Position numbers and translations under genes: made by a program | Assembly (NCBI GenBank): GCA_029961685.1 | Contig: JARWKL010000016.1 | Location: forward strand, 21,210,157 to 21,274,156 | DNA: 64,000 nucleotides | Direction: 5' to 3' | From: Aristolochia californica | Taxonomy: Eukaryota; Streptophyta; Magnoliopsida; Piperales; Aristolochiaceae | Part shown: piece after piece, positions 1-11,600 of the stretch | Numbering within the stretch: position 1 is the first letter of the stretch | How the letters are laid out: every line of letters starts with the position of its first letter | Notes under the pieces: model-generated | The model's input: only the letters and a program-made list of their open reading frames with translations | Told to the model about the DNA's origin: nothing | Database searches by the model: none

Positions 1-60
1 TTCCTCTGATAGAGAATCGTCCAAACTGCTACTCCTCCAATCACCTCCTCCCACCTCATC

Positions 61-210
61 TCCTCCTTATCTCCCCCACCCAAAACAAAAAACTCCCCTT
101 ATCTTCTTCTCCTTCTCCCGCTCCATCTCTTCTCTTATCCTCCTCCCCTCCCTCCTTCTCTGCACAATCTCTGTGAGAAGAAGAGAAAGAATTAAAAAAC
201 TCCAGACACA
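61..210 (+). promoter_or_regulatory. pyrimidine-rich leader of psaF with I-box cores
   Basis: The stretch before the psaF ATG is strongly C/T-rich. It holds three CTTATC hexamers (66-71, 98-103, 134-139), the reverse complement of GATAAG, the I-box core known from light-regulated plant promoters. It may be 5' UTR rather than promoter. No clear TATA box lies in the part of the upstream region inside this window. Confidence 0.35.
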
Positions 211-906
211 ATGTCTTCTCTCCTCCCCACCCCTCTCCCCACTACCCTCTCCAAGCCCACAACCAAATCCTTCTCCCAACTCTCCCTCAAGTTCCGCCCC
301 GCAACCTTCTCCGCCTCCCTCTCCCCTCCCCAGCCTTCCGACCTGTCTTCGTCCTCGTCGTCTCCGTCTCCCTTGACGGCCTTCTCCACTGCTCTCGCAC
401 TGTCTTCCATTCTTCTCTCCGCGCCGCTTCCCGCCGCTGCCGACATCGCCGGCCTCACCCCGTGCAAGGAATCTAAGGGCTTCGCCAAGCGGGAGAAGCA
501 GGCAGTGAAGAAGCTCGAGTCGTCGCTGAAGCTGTACGCTCCCGACTCGGCGCCGGCTCTGGCCATCCAGGCGACGATCGAGAAGACCCACCGGAGGTTC
601 GACTTCTATGGGAAACAGGGGCTGCTCTGTGGGTCTGACGGGCTGCCGCACTTGATCGTGAGCGGGGATCAGAGGCACTGGGGGGAGTTCATCACCCCCG
701 GGATCTTGTTTCTATACATCGCCGGCTGGATCGGGTGGGTTGGTAGGAGTTACTTGATCAACATCAGCGGCGATAAGAAGCCGACCGAGAAGGAGATTAT
801 CATCGATGTCCCCCTGGCGTCCAGGTTGCTCTTCAGGGGATTCATCTGGCCCGTCGCTGCCTACAGAGAATTCGTGAACGGAGACCTCATCGCCAAGGAT
901 GTCTAG
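211..906 (+). CDS. PSAF: photosystem I reaction centre subunit III (PsaF), chloroplast precursor
   Basis: An intronless 231-aa reading frame for the plastocyanin-docking subunit of photosystem I. Residues 1-77 are a bipartite transit peptide: a Ser/Thr/Pro-rich stromal part, then a hydrophobic lumen-transfer segment ending in PLPAAA just before DIAGLTPC. Cleavage there leaves 154 residues, the expected mature size. The lysine-rich lumenal helix ([15 protein letters not shown], residues 89-103) is the known plastocyanin-binding region. A membrane helix lies around [15 protein letters not shown], followed by the conserved C-terminal part ending GDLIAKDV. The ATG at 211 is the first in frame that gives a normal transit peptide; an ATG at 173 opens another frame. 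Codon use is much more GC-rich than the surroundings. Identity is certain in practice; the promoter is mostly outside the window. Confidence 0.97.
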   Translation: MSSLLPTPLPTTLSKPTTKSFSQLSLKFRPATFSASLSPPQPSDLSSSSSSPSPLTAFSTALALSSILLSAPLPAAADIAGLTPCKESKGFAKREKQAVKKLESSLKLYAPDSAPALAIQATIEKTHRRFDFYGKQGLLCGSDGLPHLIVSGDQRHWGEFITPGILFLYIAGWIGWVGRSYLINISGDKKPTEKEIIIDVPLASRLLFRGFIWPVAAYREFVNGDLIAKDV

Positions 907-1189
907 ACAACGTAAGCCATTTCGATCTTTTCTTCAAACGTAAGTCTTTCACCATTATTATTTGGCTGGTTTTCTTGCATATCAGATCTCTTTTATATAA
1001 CATTAACAGTTCATTTCGTGAAATGTATCAGCCCTTTTACATCTTTGAAAGTTGAAAAGAACAAATGTTCTGATTTGGGTTTCCTCATGCTTTGATGCAG
1101 ATGTAATGGACTGATTGGAGAAAAGCTGGGAACAGTTTCAGTTGTCGAATGATCACTTTATTGAAAACTCTATTTTGTAACTCTCCCTG

Positions 1190-1810
1190 TATCAATGTTG
1201 ATATATTTTTGCCAAAACAATCTGATATGTACTTCGCGTTTGTTCAAATCCGTTTCAGTGCTGTATTTGTAGCTTCGTAAATCTGATGAACATTGCATAA
1301 CAGTAGAGCTTATGAACCGGATCAAGTGGTAGATTAATCCGACACCGAACAATTACTGTTAAGAAACTCCTTTCGTCGCCCAGGATTCGAACTCTTGGGG
1401 TCTGAATTCTGTAATGCTTAAAGAAAACGCTTCCAGGCTTACCCAAAAGCTCCATGGAGCTTCTCCTTACTCTAGTTTTGATTAACTGAAACAGCAACAT
1501 CAACGTTACCTATGTTTTTTGTCAAAACAATCTGATGGACTTGGCTTTCTGTTCGAATTCGTTCTTTTTTTGTGTCTGTTTTTCATGAATCTCATCGTTC
1601 CCGTTAGGTAAGCATAACTGTCGAGCTCAAGTGGCCAAACTGAATCAGATACTTGAAAAAATTAACTGCCCAGAAACACCTTTCGTCGCCTGGAAACCGA
1701 ACTGTTCGTGTCTGAACTCTGCTTAAAGAAGACACCTTTGAGGCTTACCCAAAAAGCTCCATGCAGCTTCTCCTCTACTCTACTATCGATTAAGAAACTT
1801 CAGCACTACG
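1190..1810. repeat. diverged tandem duplication of about 310 bp
   Basis: Two head-to-tail units, roughly 1190-1499 and 1500-1810, share a series of landmarks at a constant offset of about 310 bp. These include CAAAACAATCTGAT (1213 and 1523), CCTTTCGTCGCC and AGGCTTACCCAAAA. They differ at many positions, so the duplication is old. Unit 1 contains a perfect 16-bp palindrome at 1447-1462 (AAGCTCCATGGAGCTT). It also has a tRNA T-arm-like string on the minus strand (GAGTTCGAATCCTGGG, near 1380-1395), which hints at a SINE-like origin. Confidence 0.65.
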
Positions 1811-4800
1811 TATGAATTTACAGAAAGAGTGGAAGATCATCTAAGCAATAACAATTTGCTGTGCAGTGTGATCTTCACAAATACCTTTCATTGCTCAGTA
1901 TATCCACGTTAAATCCCCAAGCCTAATGAAACTAGCCGACCCAACGTGAACAATACACGATATTGTGTCTAACATGCAAAGAATACAAATGAAATACAAT
2001 CTATTAGTGCACAGGGAACATTGATGGTGCAAGTACTTTCACTAGTGCAAGTGACAAAAAACTAGGTTCTTACGAAAAATGAGTGAAAGTAAAATTCTTT
2101 CCTTCCTTCAGGGAATTCACTTTCTCTCTCACAGCCCATGTCTTCCTGCCCTAGCTCACCTAGGGTTGGTTTCTCTTCTCCTTCCTCTTTCTATTTTACT
2201 TTCCAAAAAATTACTTTTGCTCGGACAAATAGATCACCATGTAATTCACTTTTGCTTTCGCTTTCACTTCCCAAGGTGATCTACTTTCTAAATACATTAA
2301 CCTCTCTCTCTCTCTCTCTCTCTTTCACTCTCTCATCTGTTGAATATCTAAGTATTATGGAATCCTGAAATCAATAACAAACATTTGACTCTAATACTAC
2401 GTAAAAGTAAGTCCCCATACGAATGCCTGAAGTTAAAAAAAAAACTATTTTCCAACTAATAATCATCAAATGACTTTTCCATGTATTAATTCATATAGGA
2501 TTATTGGTAATAAAATTTCGGTAGTGAAAAAAACAGCAAATATGTTATATAAGTTGATATCAAATGTTAAGTGTTTATGAATACATGAAATATTCTAAAG
2601 ATTGATCAAAATACAGAAAGCTCTGAAAATGCTTCTTTCTTCCCACTCGCGCAGATGACAAGGATCAAACCAAAGACAACCATAATGTGCTGGTTATACA
2701 TATGGCAAAGCTATTAAACAGCCTTGCCCTTGCAAATCAAGGTTAGTTTAAAACAGCCCAGTGAGAGAACCAGAATTTCAGTATTGAAACATCCAAGGGA
2801 AAAGGTTGGATATATTTGCAATTTCTAAGTCTAATGCAATTCGAGACTTGAAGGGAAGAACACAAAAATCCATGGAGAATGTTGATCTGGCTCTTTTCTT
2901 CAACAGCCCAACAACTTTAAAAACCAGCCAAGGTTAGGCCAATTCCCTCCAAGCATCTCAAAGGCCATATCATCTTCCATCCTCAGTCAAAAGTGCTTCT
3001 TTGTTGACTATTGGTATATGGGCACTCCAATCCAAATTGTAGTCTTCTACAGCCTGCTCTTATCCTCTGCTTTAAGCTTGAAACGACGTGTATAATATTA
3101 AGCTGTGTTTATCTCTTCTGCTTCATGAACCTGTCAAATCTCTCATCAGTCACTTGCTTAAGCTAGGCATCAATTCCTCAATTTGCATGCTTCATTGTTC
3201 ACCCAATGCAAGCGGCTTACTCTCAGGCACCCGATTACTTCATGAACCATAATCTGTACAAATCAAAACTGCTAGATTCCCATGATCAACAGGAGGAGGC
3301 ATGGAATCTTGTCTGGTTGTTCCTCTCATTATGGGCAATTTATCTTTCCTCAGCTGCTCTCAATCACTTCGGAAAAATCGCAAACAGGTGATGGGGAATA
3401 AAAACATGAACATCTGAAAGAAATTTTTGTCTTCTTGACTGTGTGTCCTTGGAGGGGAAAGCCCATCCTACTTGCAGTCGAATGGATTGGCATGTAAATG
3501 AAAAGGTAGACAAACCCAGAAGAAAGTAGCACCAGAGCCACAAGAGGGTACTCGGAGAACAAAGAATACTTCTAGATGTAGCAGAAGTAGAGAACAAAAA
3601 CAGTGAAACACCCTAAATCTCCAGTGATCTTGTTCAACATGGCTGTGCTCTACAGATTCACTTCTAATGGCATCTACCTGTCAATAAAAACGAGTTCAGT
3701 AAGGAACACGATGCCAGGCATCAATCAACACATAGACAGGTTTGTCAGACTTGAGATTGCAATCTCTCTCCAGTCGAACCCAGTCTTTCTTTTACTTTTT
3801 AGCAAATTTCGTAAAGAAAGGCCCTTTGAAGCTACTTGCAGAGTTGTCTGCAGTCGGTCCCTGAGCCAATAAAATGGGGAAGACGGAAACCGAAAACCCA
3901 CGAAAGATTTACATAAAATAATCGAAAAGATTTGGAGTGGGGGAGGCAAAGGTATCGGATGCGATTGAACCGTACAATATCTTGCGTTTTGCATCAGACA
4001 ATCACTTTTTATGATGGAAAAAAATTATAATAATCTTATTAAAATTAGGGTGTAACATAAGCTTATCTCTTAAATTATCTCTTTTTTTTTCAGAAATTTG
4101 TCGATTTTTTTAAATATATAAAATTTGAGCTTATTTATTTTAAATAACACTTTAATGTAAACAAATCACAAAATATGTCTAAATTTATAATATAATAATA
4201 AATAATTATAATATATTATTTACCTAATTTTTTAAATTTTTATTTATTCATTCTTAATTTTTAGAGTGCCCATTTTAATATAAACTTTAAATTTTACTCT
4301 AGCATGCAAATCACTTAAAAGTATAAATATTTAAATTTAACAAAAATTCCAATTCAACACAAATTCTCAAGTTCTATCTCAAATTTAGTACTTTCAAGTA
4401 AAATTAAAACCGAACAATCCCAGTAAGCATATTTAATTTCATGGTTCGAGATTTAACCCTTGACATGCACCAAAGAAAAATAATTAATAAATAAAAAATT
4501 TACAAGTTACATGTTGTTGAAATATTGTATTATTTATGTATGATCAACATTGGTGAAGTCTAGTTTTTTTTTTTTTTTTTCTCTGAGAAATGTAAGAGAT
4601 ATGAAGTACATAACATGGCGTACAGATGGTGGTACCATTAGCGAAAACTCATGAGGTACATGAAAAAAAATTAAACTAATAAATAAAAACAATTGACTCA
4701 TTTAATTGTTGCTTTTATATGATCGATATTCGCCAAAAATCCTAGTTGTAGTTTTTTTTTTGTAAAAAAAAAAAAAAAACAAGTACATAATAACATGGAA

Positions 4801-6016
4801 GAACTACTAAGGTTATGGTAGCATATCTCAAAAGCCAAGGGGTATTTCTCCCTGAGATTAGGGATATTGTGCCCATGTGGTGTTGATTCTCAACCTAATG
4901 ATATAGGTGACACCTTTTTTCTTTTCTTTTAATCTTTGGATAATAGCACATGAAACTTTCAAAAGGCTCTTTTCTCATCTCTAGTGGACCAAAAGACTGC
5001 CTTTTCAAGGGTGGTCACTTTGGTGAGTTTGAAACTTCTAGCTCAACTTAACTCAGCTCCTAACTCGGTCAAATTAATTGAGTTTGAAACTAAGATTTTC
5101 CATATCAGTATCAAGTACTATATTTTATACTTGGTATCTACTACTCTTTTAGCATATATATTCATATCAAGGAGCCAAATATTAGTGAGGCTTGAAAATG
5201 GGCAATAATATTTCAATTAATGATCTTATTAACTGAATAAATATTTTTCTTGTCAAGCTACTCAAATCATCTGACAAAAAAATGTTTAATTTTTTTACTA
5301 ATATACGACATATTTTTCTCTCTCTTCCCCCATTTTGATGAAGAAATTAGATCACTTTGAAAAATAGAGAGTGAAAGTTCATTTTTAGGTGATTTAGTTA
5401 ACGTATTTTCTATATTAAAGTGTGTAATCGAAAAGAGAGAAACAAAACAAGATAACTAGAATTTTTATCATAAACAAGGCGGATTCAGCTTCTTTAAATA
5501 ATGCAAATTCCGAGCATGAACACACTATAGACACTTTAGAGACTTCACATTCTCTGACCAACTTTTGAACTGTATAGTTCCATTATTTACTGAAGTTAAT
5601 TTAAGTAAATTTAAGGTAAACGTACATATATATATACACATACACACATATATATACCTAAAATAGTTCCATTTTCTTGGTGGCATGAACGTTGCATATG
5701 ACATATATGTGTTATATAGGTACCATGTAAATGTACAACCTTAATTATGTCTCATTTTTAGACAAGTGATCAATAACATGAACATGCATGTGTAGATGCA
5801 TGACAATAACTGTATATATGAACCTCTCAAATATGAACTTTCAGAATTAAGCTACTAATAACAAAGAAATTGATAGATTAGGTTTGGTTAAGCCTTTTGT
5901 GGGTGATGGGGTTAATCACCTAGCTCGATGTGAATGGAACCACACCAGGACCAGGCACCTAATGTTGGGCAACTTGCTTGTTGACGCATGCAGAAAAGAC
6001 AAACCAGTTAACGCTG

Positions 6017-6022
6017 TATAAA
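6017..6022 (+). promoter_or_regulatory. candidate TATA box of the CCT-domain gene
   Basis: TATAAA about 70 bases before the chosen ATG at 6090, a normal plant TATA-to-start spacing if the leader is short. Context only; no transcript evidence. Confidence 0.4.
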
Positions 6023-6089
6023 TTCCTCGCAGAGCCATCTTCCCCGTCCAGGCTGCACCCTTTCACAGATTCAACCTTTCTTAGCAGAG

Positions 6090-7179
6090 ATGTCCTCGGT
6101 TCCCCACTTCGGCACAGACCCCGAATACAATTTTCCGGCAGGGTATTGGGACAATCCCACCGATGCCGACAAATGCGGCGTCTGGGCTTCAGACAGCTTT
6201 CACCTGGGTCCCGGCCTGCTCGATACCATCTGGTCCGAAATAGACAGTACCCCCTCGGATTTCCAGACTTCCTTTCCTGACCGGTTTGGAGTCTCGGTGA
6301 TGGACATCGCCGGGGTTGAGACGAAGCTGGACGGAGGGTCCAACCGTGCTCCTGCGAATGCTTGCGGGTTGATGGACAAGTGCGGTGGGTTCGTCCCTGA
6401 TTTCTGCTGTGGTTACGCCGCTGCTTCTGTAGATGATCAATGGGTATTTACAGACCCAATCTGCTGTTCATTGTTCTTCGTGTTTCTAGTCTTGGAATGA
6501 TTCTTGTAATTAACTAAACATTTGTTGACGAATCTGCAGGAGTTTCATGGCAATTCGTTGTCCAAGAATGGAGAGTCTGGTACAAAGGTGGCACGTTACT
6601 CGGAAGAAGAAAGGAAGGGAAGAATCCTCAGATACTTGCAGAAGAGAAATCAGAGAAACTTCAACAAGACGATCAAGGTAGACCTTCCCAGATCCGCTCG
6701 TTTCATATTAAGTCTTTAATGTGCTAAAAATCTAGCTTTAATTCATCTCATGCGCCATTAGCTTAAAGACTCTCCATCTGAAGCTTCCATCTGGTTACTC
6801 CAGTATGCATGCCGTAAAACCCTAGCAGACAGACGCCGGCGAGTCCGCGGAAGATTCGCCAGCAACAATGAAATCCATCGCGCAGAAGAGGAACACCACG
6901 ACGATAGCAACAAGGTATGATCAACTCGACTATATAACCAAAATTCACGTAAATGAATTTCATTCGTCAAAAGACTCCAATTTTACCGGTTTCATCACTC
7001 TCTGTGAATCTACTTGTTCTTAATAAACTAGTAATAACTCGTGATAAAGAATATTCATTAACAAAACTAATGAAAATCTTCTCGTTGGTTTCCCATGGAT
7101 GAAATTGCAGGGTGAAGATAATGGGGTGAACTGGTATGAGCAGGCAATGTGCCTTTATCCATTCTTATTACTTGATTGA
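6090..7179 (+). CDS. CCT-motif family protein (putative transcriptional regulator)
   Basis: Four exons by my reading: 6090-6443, 6540-6677, 6804-6914 and 7111-7179, all joined in phase 0, giving 223 aa. The CCT domain (about residues 138-190) is split by introns 2 and 3. It begins RYSEEERKGRILRYLQKRNQ, continues with RNFNKTIK at the end of exon 2, and resumes in exon 3 with YACRKTLADRRRRVRGRF. This is the CONSTANS/TOC1 type motif known to bind DNA with NF-Y subunits in the nucleus. No B-box zinc fingers or response-regulator domain are visible, so it belongs to the CCT-only (CMF/ASML2-like) group. The N-terminal 118 residues are acidic and Cys-containing, without a motif I know. The last exon (22 codons) is the least certain: without that splice the frame would stop two codons after exon 3. 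Confidence 0.83.
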
Positions 7180-7186
7180 TGGACGA

Positions 7187-7250
7187 ACTGAAGAAGAAGA
7201 AGAAGAAGGAAAAGAAAAAGAAATCGAACAAAACCAAGAAGAAGAAGAAG
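7187..7250 (+). repeat. GAA/AAG purine microsatellite
   Basis: An interrupted GAAGAA/AAGAAG run lies just after the stop codon of the CCT-domain gene, probably in its 3' UTR. The stop TGA overlaps an ATG (TGATG) that opens a lysine-rich frame through the microsatellite; I treat that frame as a by-product of the repeat. Confidence 0.6.
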
Positions 7251-8636
7251 CTGAAGTATTTGAAGCATATCATGTTCTTTCTTAATTTCATTTTTTTTCT
7301 TCTTCTTTCTTTCTCTTCAAAGTGTCCAATGCTGAAATAAAGTGGTCAGAATATGAATCAGATGAATTCCATGCAAATTTATCTGATTTTGATTTTTCTT
7401 TGGTAGATGCATTAGTTTCTGTCAGTTCCTAGTTTGGGAACCATTTGAATTCTCCGGTAAAAGTAAAAGGAATTTTGATGTGGGCAAGCTGCCTGATGAA
7501 GCAGAGGCAGCGTTTGCCCTCTTTTAAGTGAATCTCAAAAGGCGAACTTCTTTAAAAAAGAAGAGGGTATAAGAAAAGTTAGTGTTGAAATGGGATCTTA
7601 TTAGTACAGGACCATGTGCTCTAGCAAACGGCCATGTACTCGACCAGGATGAATATAAATGAAACCACGGTGCCCATTCACAATTTGTTGCTTATAGTCA
7701 AGTTTAGATTTGTTAGTACGTGTACCAACAACGGAATTAATGAACGAAACCCATTTTTATAGAGAAACGAGTCACATTCGTCTTCTCTATGTGATTAGAA
7801 GGGACCAAACCGATCTAACCCCTCATATTGGCTATCAATTTAGATTATATGGCATGAGTTGTCTTGACATTTGTTGTAACAATCCATGTCCATCAATCTG
7901 TAATGGATCTCCTTAACCAAAAACCATGTTCAAGTTTTCTTCCTCAGCCTACAAGGCGGGGACAAGATTGAGAAGAAACCTTGTATAAGTTTGAGCCCAG
8001 AATGGGTTTTACCAAACATTGCCCGAGCTTGACCCTAACCATGACACTAATCCAACTTAATTAATTTACATTTTTTTTTTAATTTTATAATTATATATTT
8101 TAAAATAAAAAGAGAAGTTTATTTTTGGGTTTTTATTATCCTTTATTTATACACTATTTATATAAACTAATATATATATATATATTTATTATTTTATAGT
8201 GCCAAATAAATGGTAGATTGGGTCATGGACTGAAGTAGGTATAGATCAGGGAGGGATGGATATCAGGTTCAATTGGGCTCTATCAGCTTTCTAGGGCAGT
8301 GATTAGGTGGAGGCGTACATTATTCATTCATGAAGAAATGGAAGAAGTTGATTGCAATGAAATGTAATAAATTTACTGAGACAGATACTTTACCCAATTG
8401 TTATGAAGGCTGGCAGTTTGATACAAGTAAAGTGTGCAAACGTATAAGAATGAATGAATGAGAGGATAGCAGAAATTCTGGAGAAAGGTGAAATACAGGA
8501 CTGGAGATGAAGCTCATGGAGGGTTCACACATGCACAACTGAATAGGTGCAACAATACCACCTGACTGCACTTTGGCTGTTAACTTCAGGTACATAAGTG
8601 GCTGACGAGCTAACTGAAAGATCCAAGAGAATTGAC
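7251..8636. other. intergenic region between convergent genes
   Basis: About 1.4 kb, AT-rich, holding the 3' ends of the CCT-domain gene (+) and the P4-ATPase gene (-). A (TA)n microsatellite lies near 8171-8184. I see no further coding signal. Confidence 0.6.
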
Positions 8637-11600
8637 TCAGAACAGTGGGCTTTTTGCACCTGATGTACGTACCGATTCCCGTTTATAGTGCAACTGTTTC
8701 TTCCAATACCGAATTTTGGCTTCTACTCTGGCTGAAAACCCTACTTGTGTCTGCTTCTTCGAGTTGTTCTGTTCCCTTATCCACATTAAACTGTCCTCGA
8801 CATCTTTCTTGTAGTGCTTGATCTCCTGTATCACATGATCATCCATTGGATAGAATGATCTCTGAATGACTATGTGCACAAAATATGGTAGTAAAGCAAC
8901 AATCAGTACAAGAAATGTTGCCAGCCAATACAGAGGAGCAGGAGCAAGAGCTTCCACCAGGACACGGAAGCCATGTTGCGAATATAATGGAGGAAGTGCA
9001 CCATATATGAGTAGAAAGATGTACCAAAATATGATACTGCCCCAAATACACAGATGTTGTATCCAACTGAAGTGGGATATGATCAGAGCAATTTGACAAT
9101 TTACAGTCCAGATGACACATGTGAACATGGAAGCTCCCAGGTGGTCCATATCGGCTACCTCTCCCCCCACTCGGAAGGTAGAAGCAGAGAACATATGGAC
9201 GTTTAATATAAAGATAGCAAGTGATGCAAAGATGCCGTTCATTATCCATCCGATGATGCGGAGCCAACCGAAATGGACATTCTTTTGGCCCTGCTGATAA
9301 AGTGCTGGGAACTGTGGAAAAAAGAGACCAATACATTGTCATGAGAGTAAAGAAAGGCAGAGGAGTAACAAGAGAGATCTAAAGCTTTGATATGCAAATA
9401 ACCAACAGGTGCAAGAATGAAACATAACAAAACAATCATGAATATACATCAGTCAACTAAGAGCTGCTTGGTGGATTGAAAATGCTGCACCGGACACAAC
9501 TTCAGAGAGCCGTGATTGGCACCATTCACTGAAGCAGGAGCTAATGGTGACACAGTCAAATGGGGAGGGCAAATAAACTTTTGTTGGTTATATTTTAAAC
9601 ATGTAGCATTTATAGTTGGTGTCAAGCTGATAAATGCAGCCAGTTACAGTAAAGATAGGCTAAAGATTATCCTTTTGCGAGCTCACAAAGTAAGCTATCA
9701 TCTTTTTCAAAAAAATAAATGAATAAATAAAGCCTTTTTGCTAGATCTCCTTGACTGTTTTTCACTTTGGTAGATGCAGGAACAAATCATTCTTCCAATG
9801 CATTTTTTTCTATTTTTCTTGAGGCGGTGATCTTTGACCATTTAGTCTCACCTCAAGAAGAGTTTGCCTCATAAACAACAGAAGAAATTGTACAGGAACG
9901 AAAATAAAAGCTCATAGAGTTTGAAACTATAGGATCTTTTTTCCTATGTAACTCATAATCTGGGACTTCCCTTTTTGGCAATCCACTTCATGAAGAACTG
10001 ATAGCAAGATGTGTATGGCCTTCTCGAAAAGTTGAAGTGAGAAAGAGAGCCTCCTCTAAACAAAGAGAGCTAGCAAAAAATTCTAAAAAATGAAGTACAA
10101 AAATCTTAACTTCGTGTGAAGATGAGAAGAGCGATACAAATGCAAGCTCAAGCCCAGTACATGCAGGTTCATGTGTTTCAATGTCATTGATGAAAAGCAT
10201 ATTTCCTGACAAATTAATAAACATGCAAAGGATATTTCATACCTGCAAGCATAAGTCTGATGACAGATCCTGCTCAAAAACCCCCAAAGCAATTACAGGC
10301 AATGAAGTCAGCACAACATTGAAAAGAGACATATACCAGTCATCGTATAGAAGCTGTTCAGAGAAACTTGTGTACAACCCATAGTAGAATAATGTAAGAC
10401 CAAAAGCTATATTCTTGTAGACAAAGTAAAGGATCTGCAGAGGAAAAGATTACATAAAAGGTGGGATTAAATGAAGCATTACAAGCAAACCTCTGAAATT
10501 TAAGACGAAAGAGCTTACCATCTTCGAGATTCTCTTATAACACCAATGACCATGAACTATTAGCAAACGCTCCAAGAAATGAAACTGTGGCAATGAGAAG
10601 TCACTTGCCATTACAGCCTGCAAAGTTGGACCACCAACTAAACTTCTGTAAGAACTTGCAAAAGAAGGAAGAATAAACTTTTCAATGGTTTGAGCATAAT
10701 ACATAAATTTTTACTATAACTGCTGATGATGAAGTAGTCATACTTTCAAAGATGAAATATGATCATCAATGCTTAGAGATCTTAAGAAAATCAAATTGTT
10801 ATAAAGTAGCTATATTACCTGCATTCCTTCCATGCCACTTATACCAACTCCAATATCTGCAGCTTGAATCATACCAACATCGTTGGCACCATCACCTATT
10901 GCCAGAGTAGTCCTACCGGTGAAATCTTTTACAGACCTTGTAATCTAAGAAATTCACACTTATTAGGCAGGGTTCATTTAATAATGACAATCAATTATGA
11001 CTAAAGGAAAGAATAATCAAAAGTAAACAGCTTAGTTACTTGATTGCACAATCATCAATATAAACAGCATTTAAGCAGTATGAATACTTGGAATTATGTC
11101 AATAAAATAATGAACAAAATCAAGTTTTACCAAACATTTTTAACAGCATCCAAAAGAAAAAAATCTGTTGGGTGCACTGAATCAAAACTACCAGGTTGAA
11201 TCCAGAGCCTCTATACTCTAATCGCATTCATTTCTGATTTTAAATTATTGTCAACTTCCATTCATTATTAATATATGGTCTAATTGTTGTATCTTATATG
11301 ATTTTATATGTTGTTAAGTTTTTCAATTTTATACATATGAAACTGACTGGAAGTAATATTATCATGGGTGTTTTCAGTTACAAAACATTGTCCAAGAGGA
11401 ATAAAAGAAAGTTATACCAAAGCTTTCTGCTTGGGAGACACCCTAGAGCATATAACAGACGCACAATTTACTGCCAAGCCCAAAAACCGGTGCTTCACAT
11501 CACTTCTTAAAGCAAGTTCCAGAGCTTTCCCATCAACTACCAAACCAAAAGGTGTGCTTCTGTCAGCTTGATCCCAGGTTGCTTGATAAGCTTGGATTTG

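Larger units (their letters stand above)
907..6089. other. intergenic region, AT-rich, no recognisable gene
   Basis: About 5.2 kb between psaF and the CCT-domain gene. It contains the duplicated segment at 1190-1810, a (CT)n microsatellite near 2301-2322, poly-T runs near 4564-4580 and 4751-4759, a poly-A run near 4765-4779 and an AT/AC dinucleotide stretch near 5621-5660. Short open frames such as 3206-3391 (61 codons) have no motif or family I recognise and look like chance frames. The 3' UTR of psaF should occupy the first few hundred bases. Confidence 0.6.

Noticed and set aside
67..678. 203-codon and 124-codon frames antisense to psaF
   Set aside because: Shadows of the GC-rich psaF coding sequence and its pyrimidine leader; composition is Arg/Gly/Glu-biased with no motif.
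1370..1400. tRNA gene on the minus strand, suggested by GAGTTCGAATCCTGGG
   Set aside because: Only a T-arm-like string; no acceptor stem, D arm or anticodon arm can be folded around it.
3206..3391. 61-codon frame with a hydrophobic centre, possible small peptide gene
   Set aside because: No signal-peptide layout, no family resemblance and no promoter or splice context.
7179..7345. Lysine-rich small protein downstream of the CCT gene
   Set aside because: The sequence is dictated by a GAA/AAG microsatellite and poly-T stretch; it would be a second cistron on a plant mRNA.
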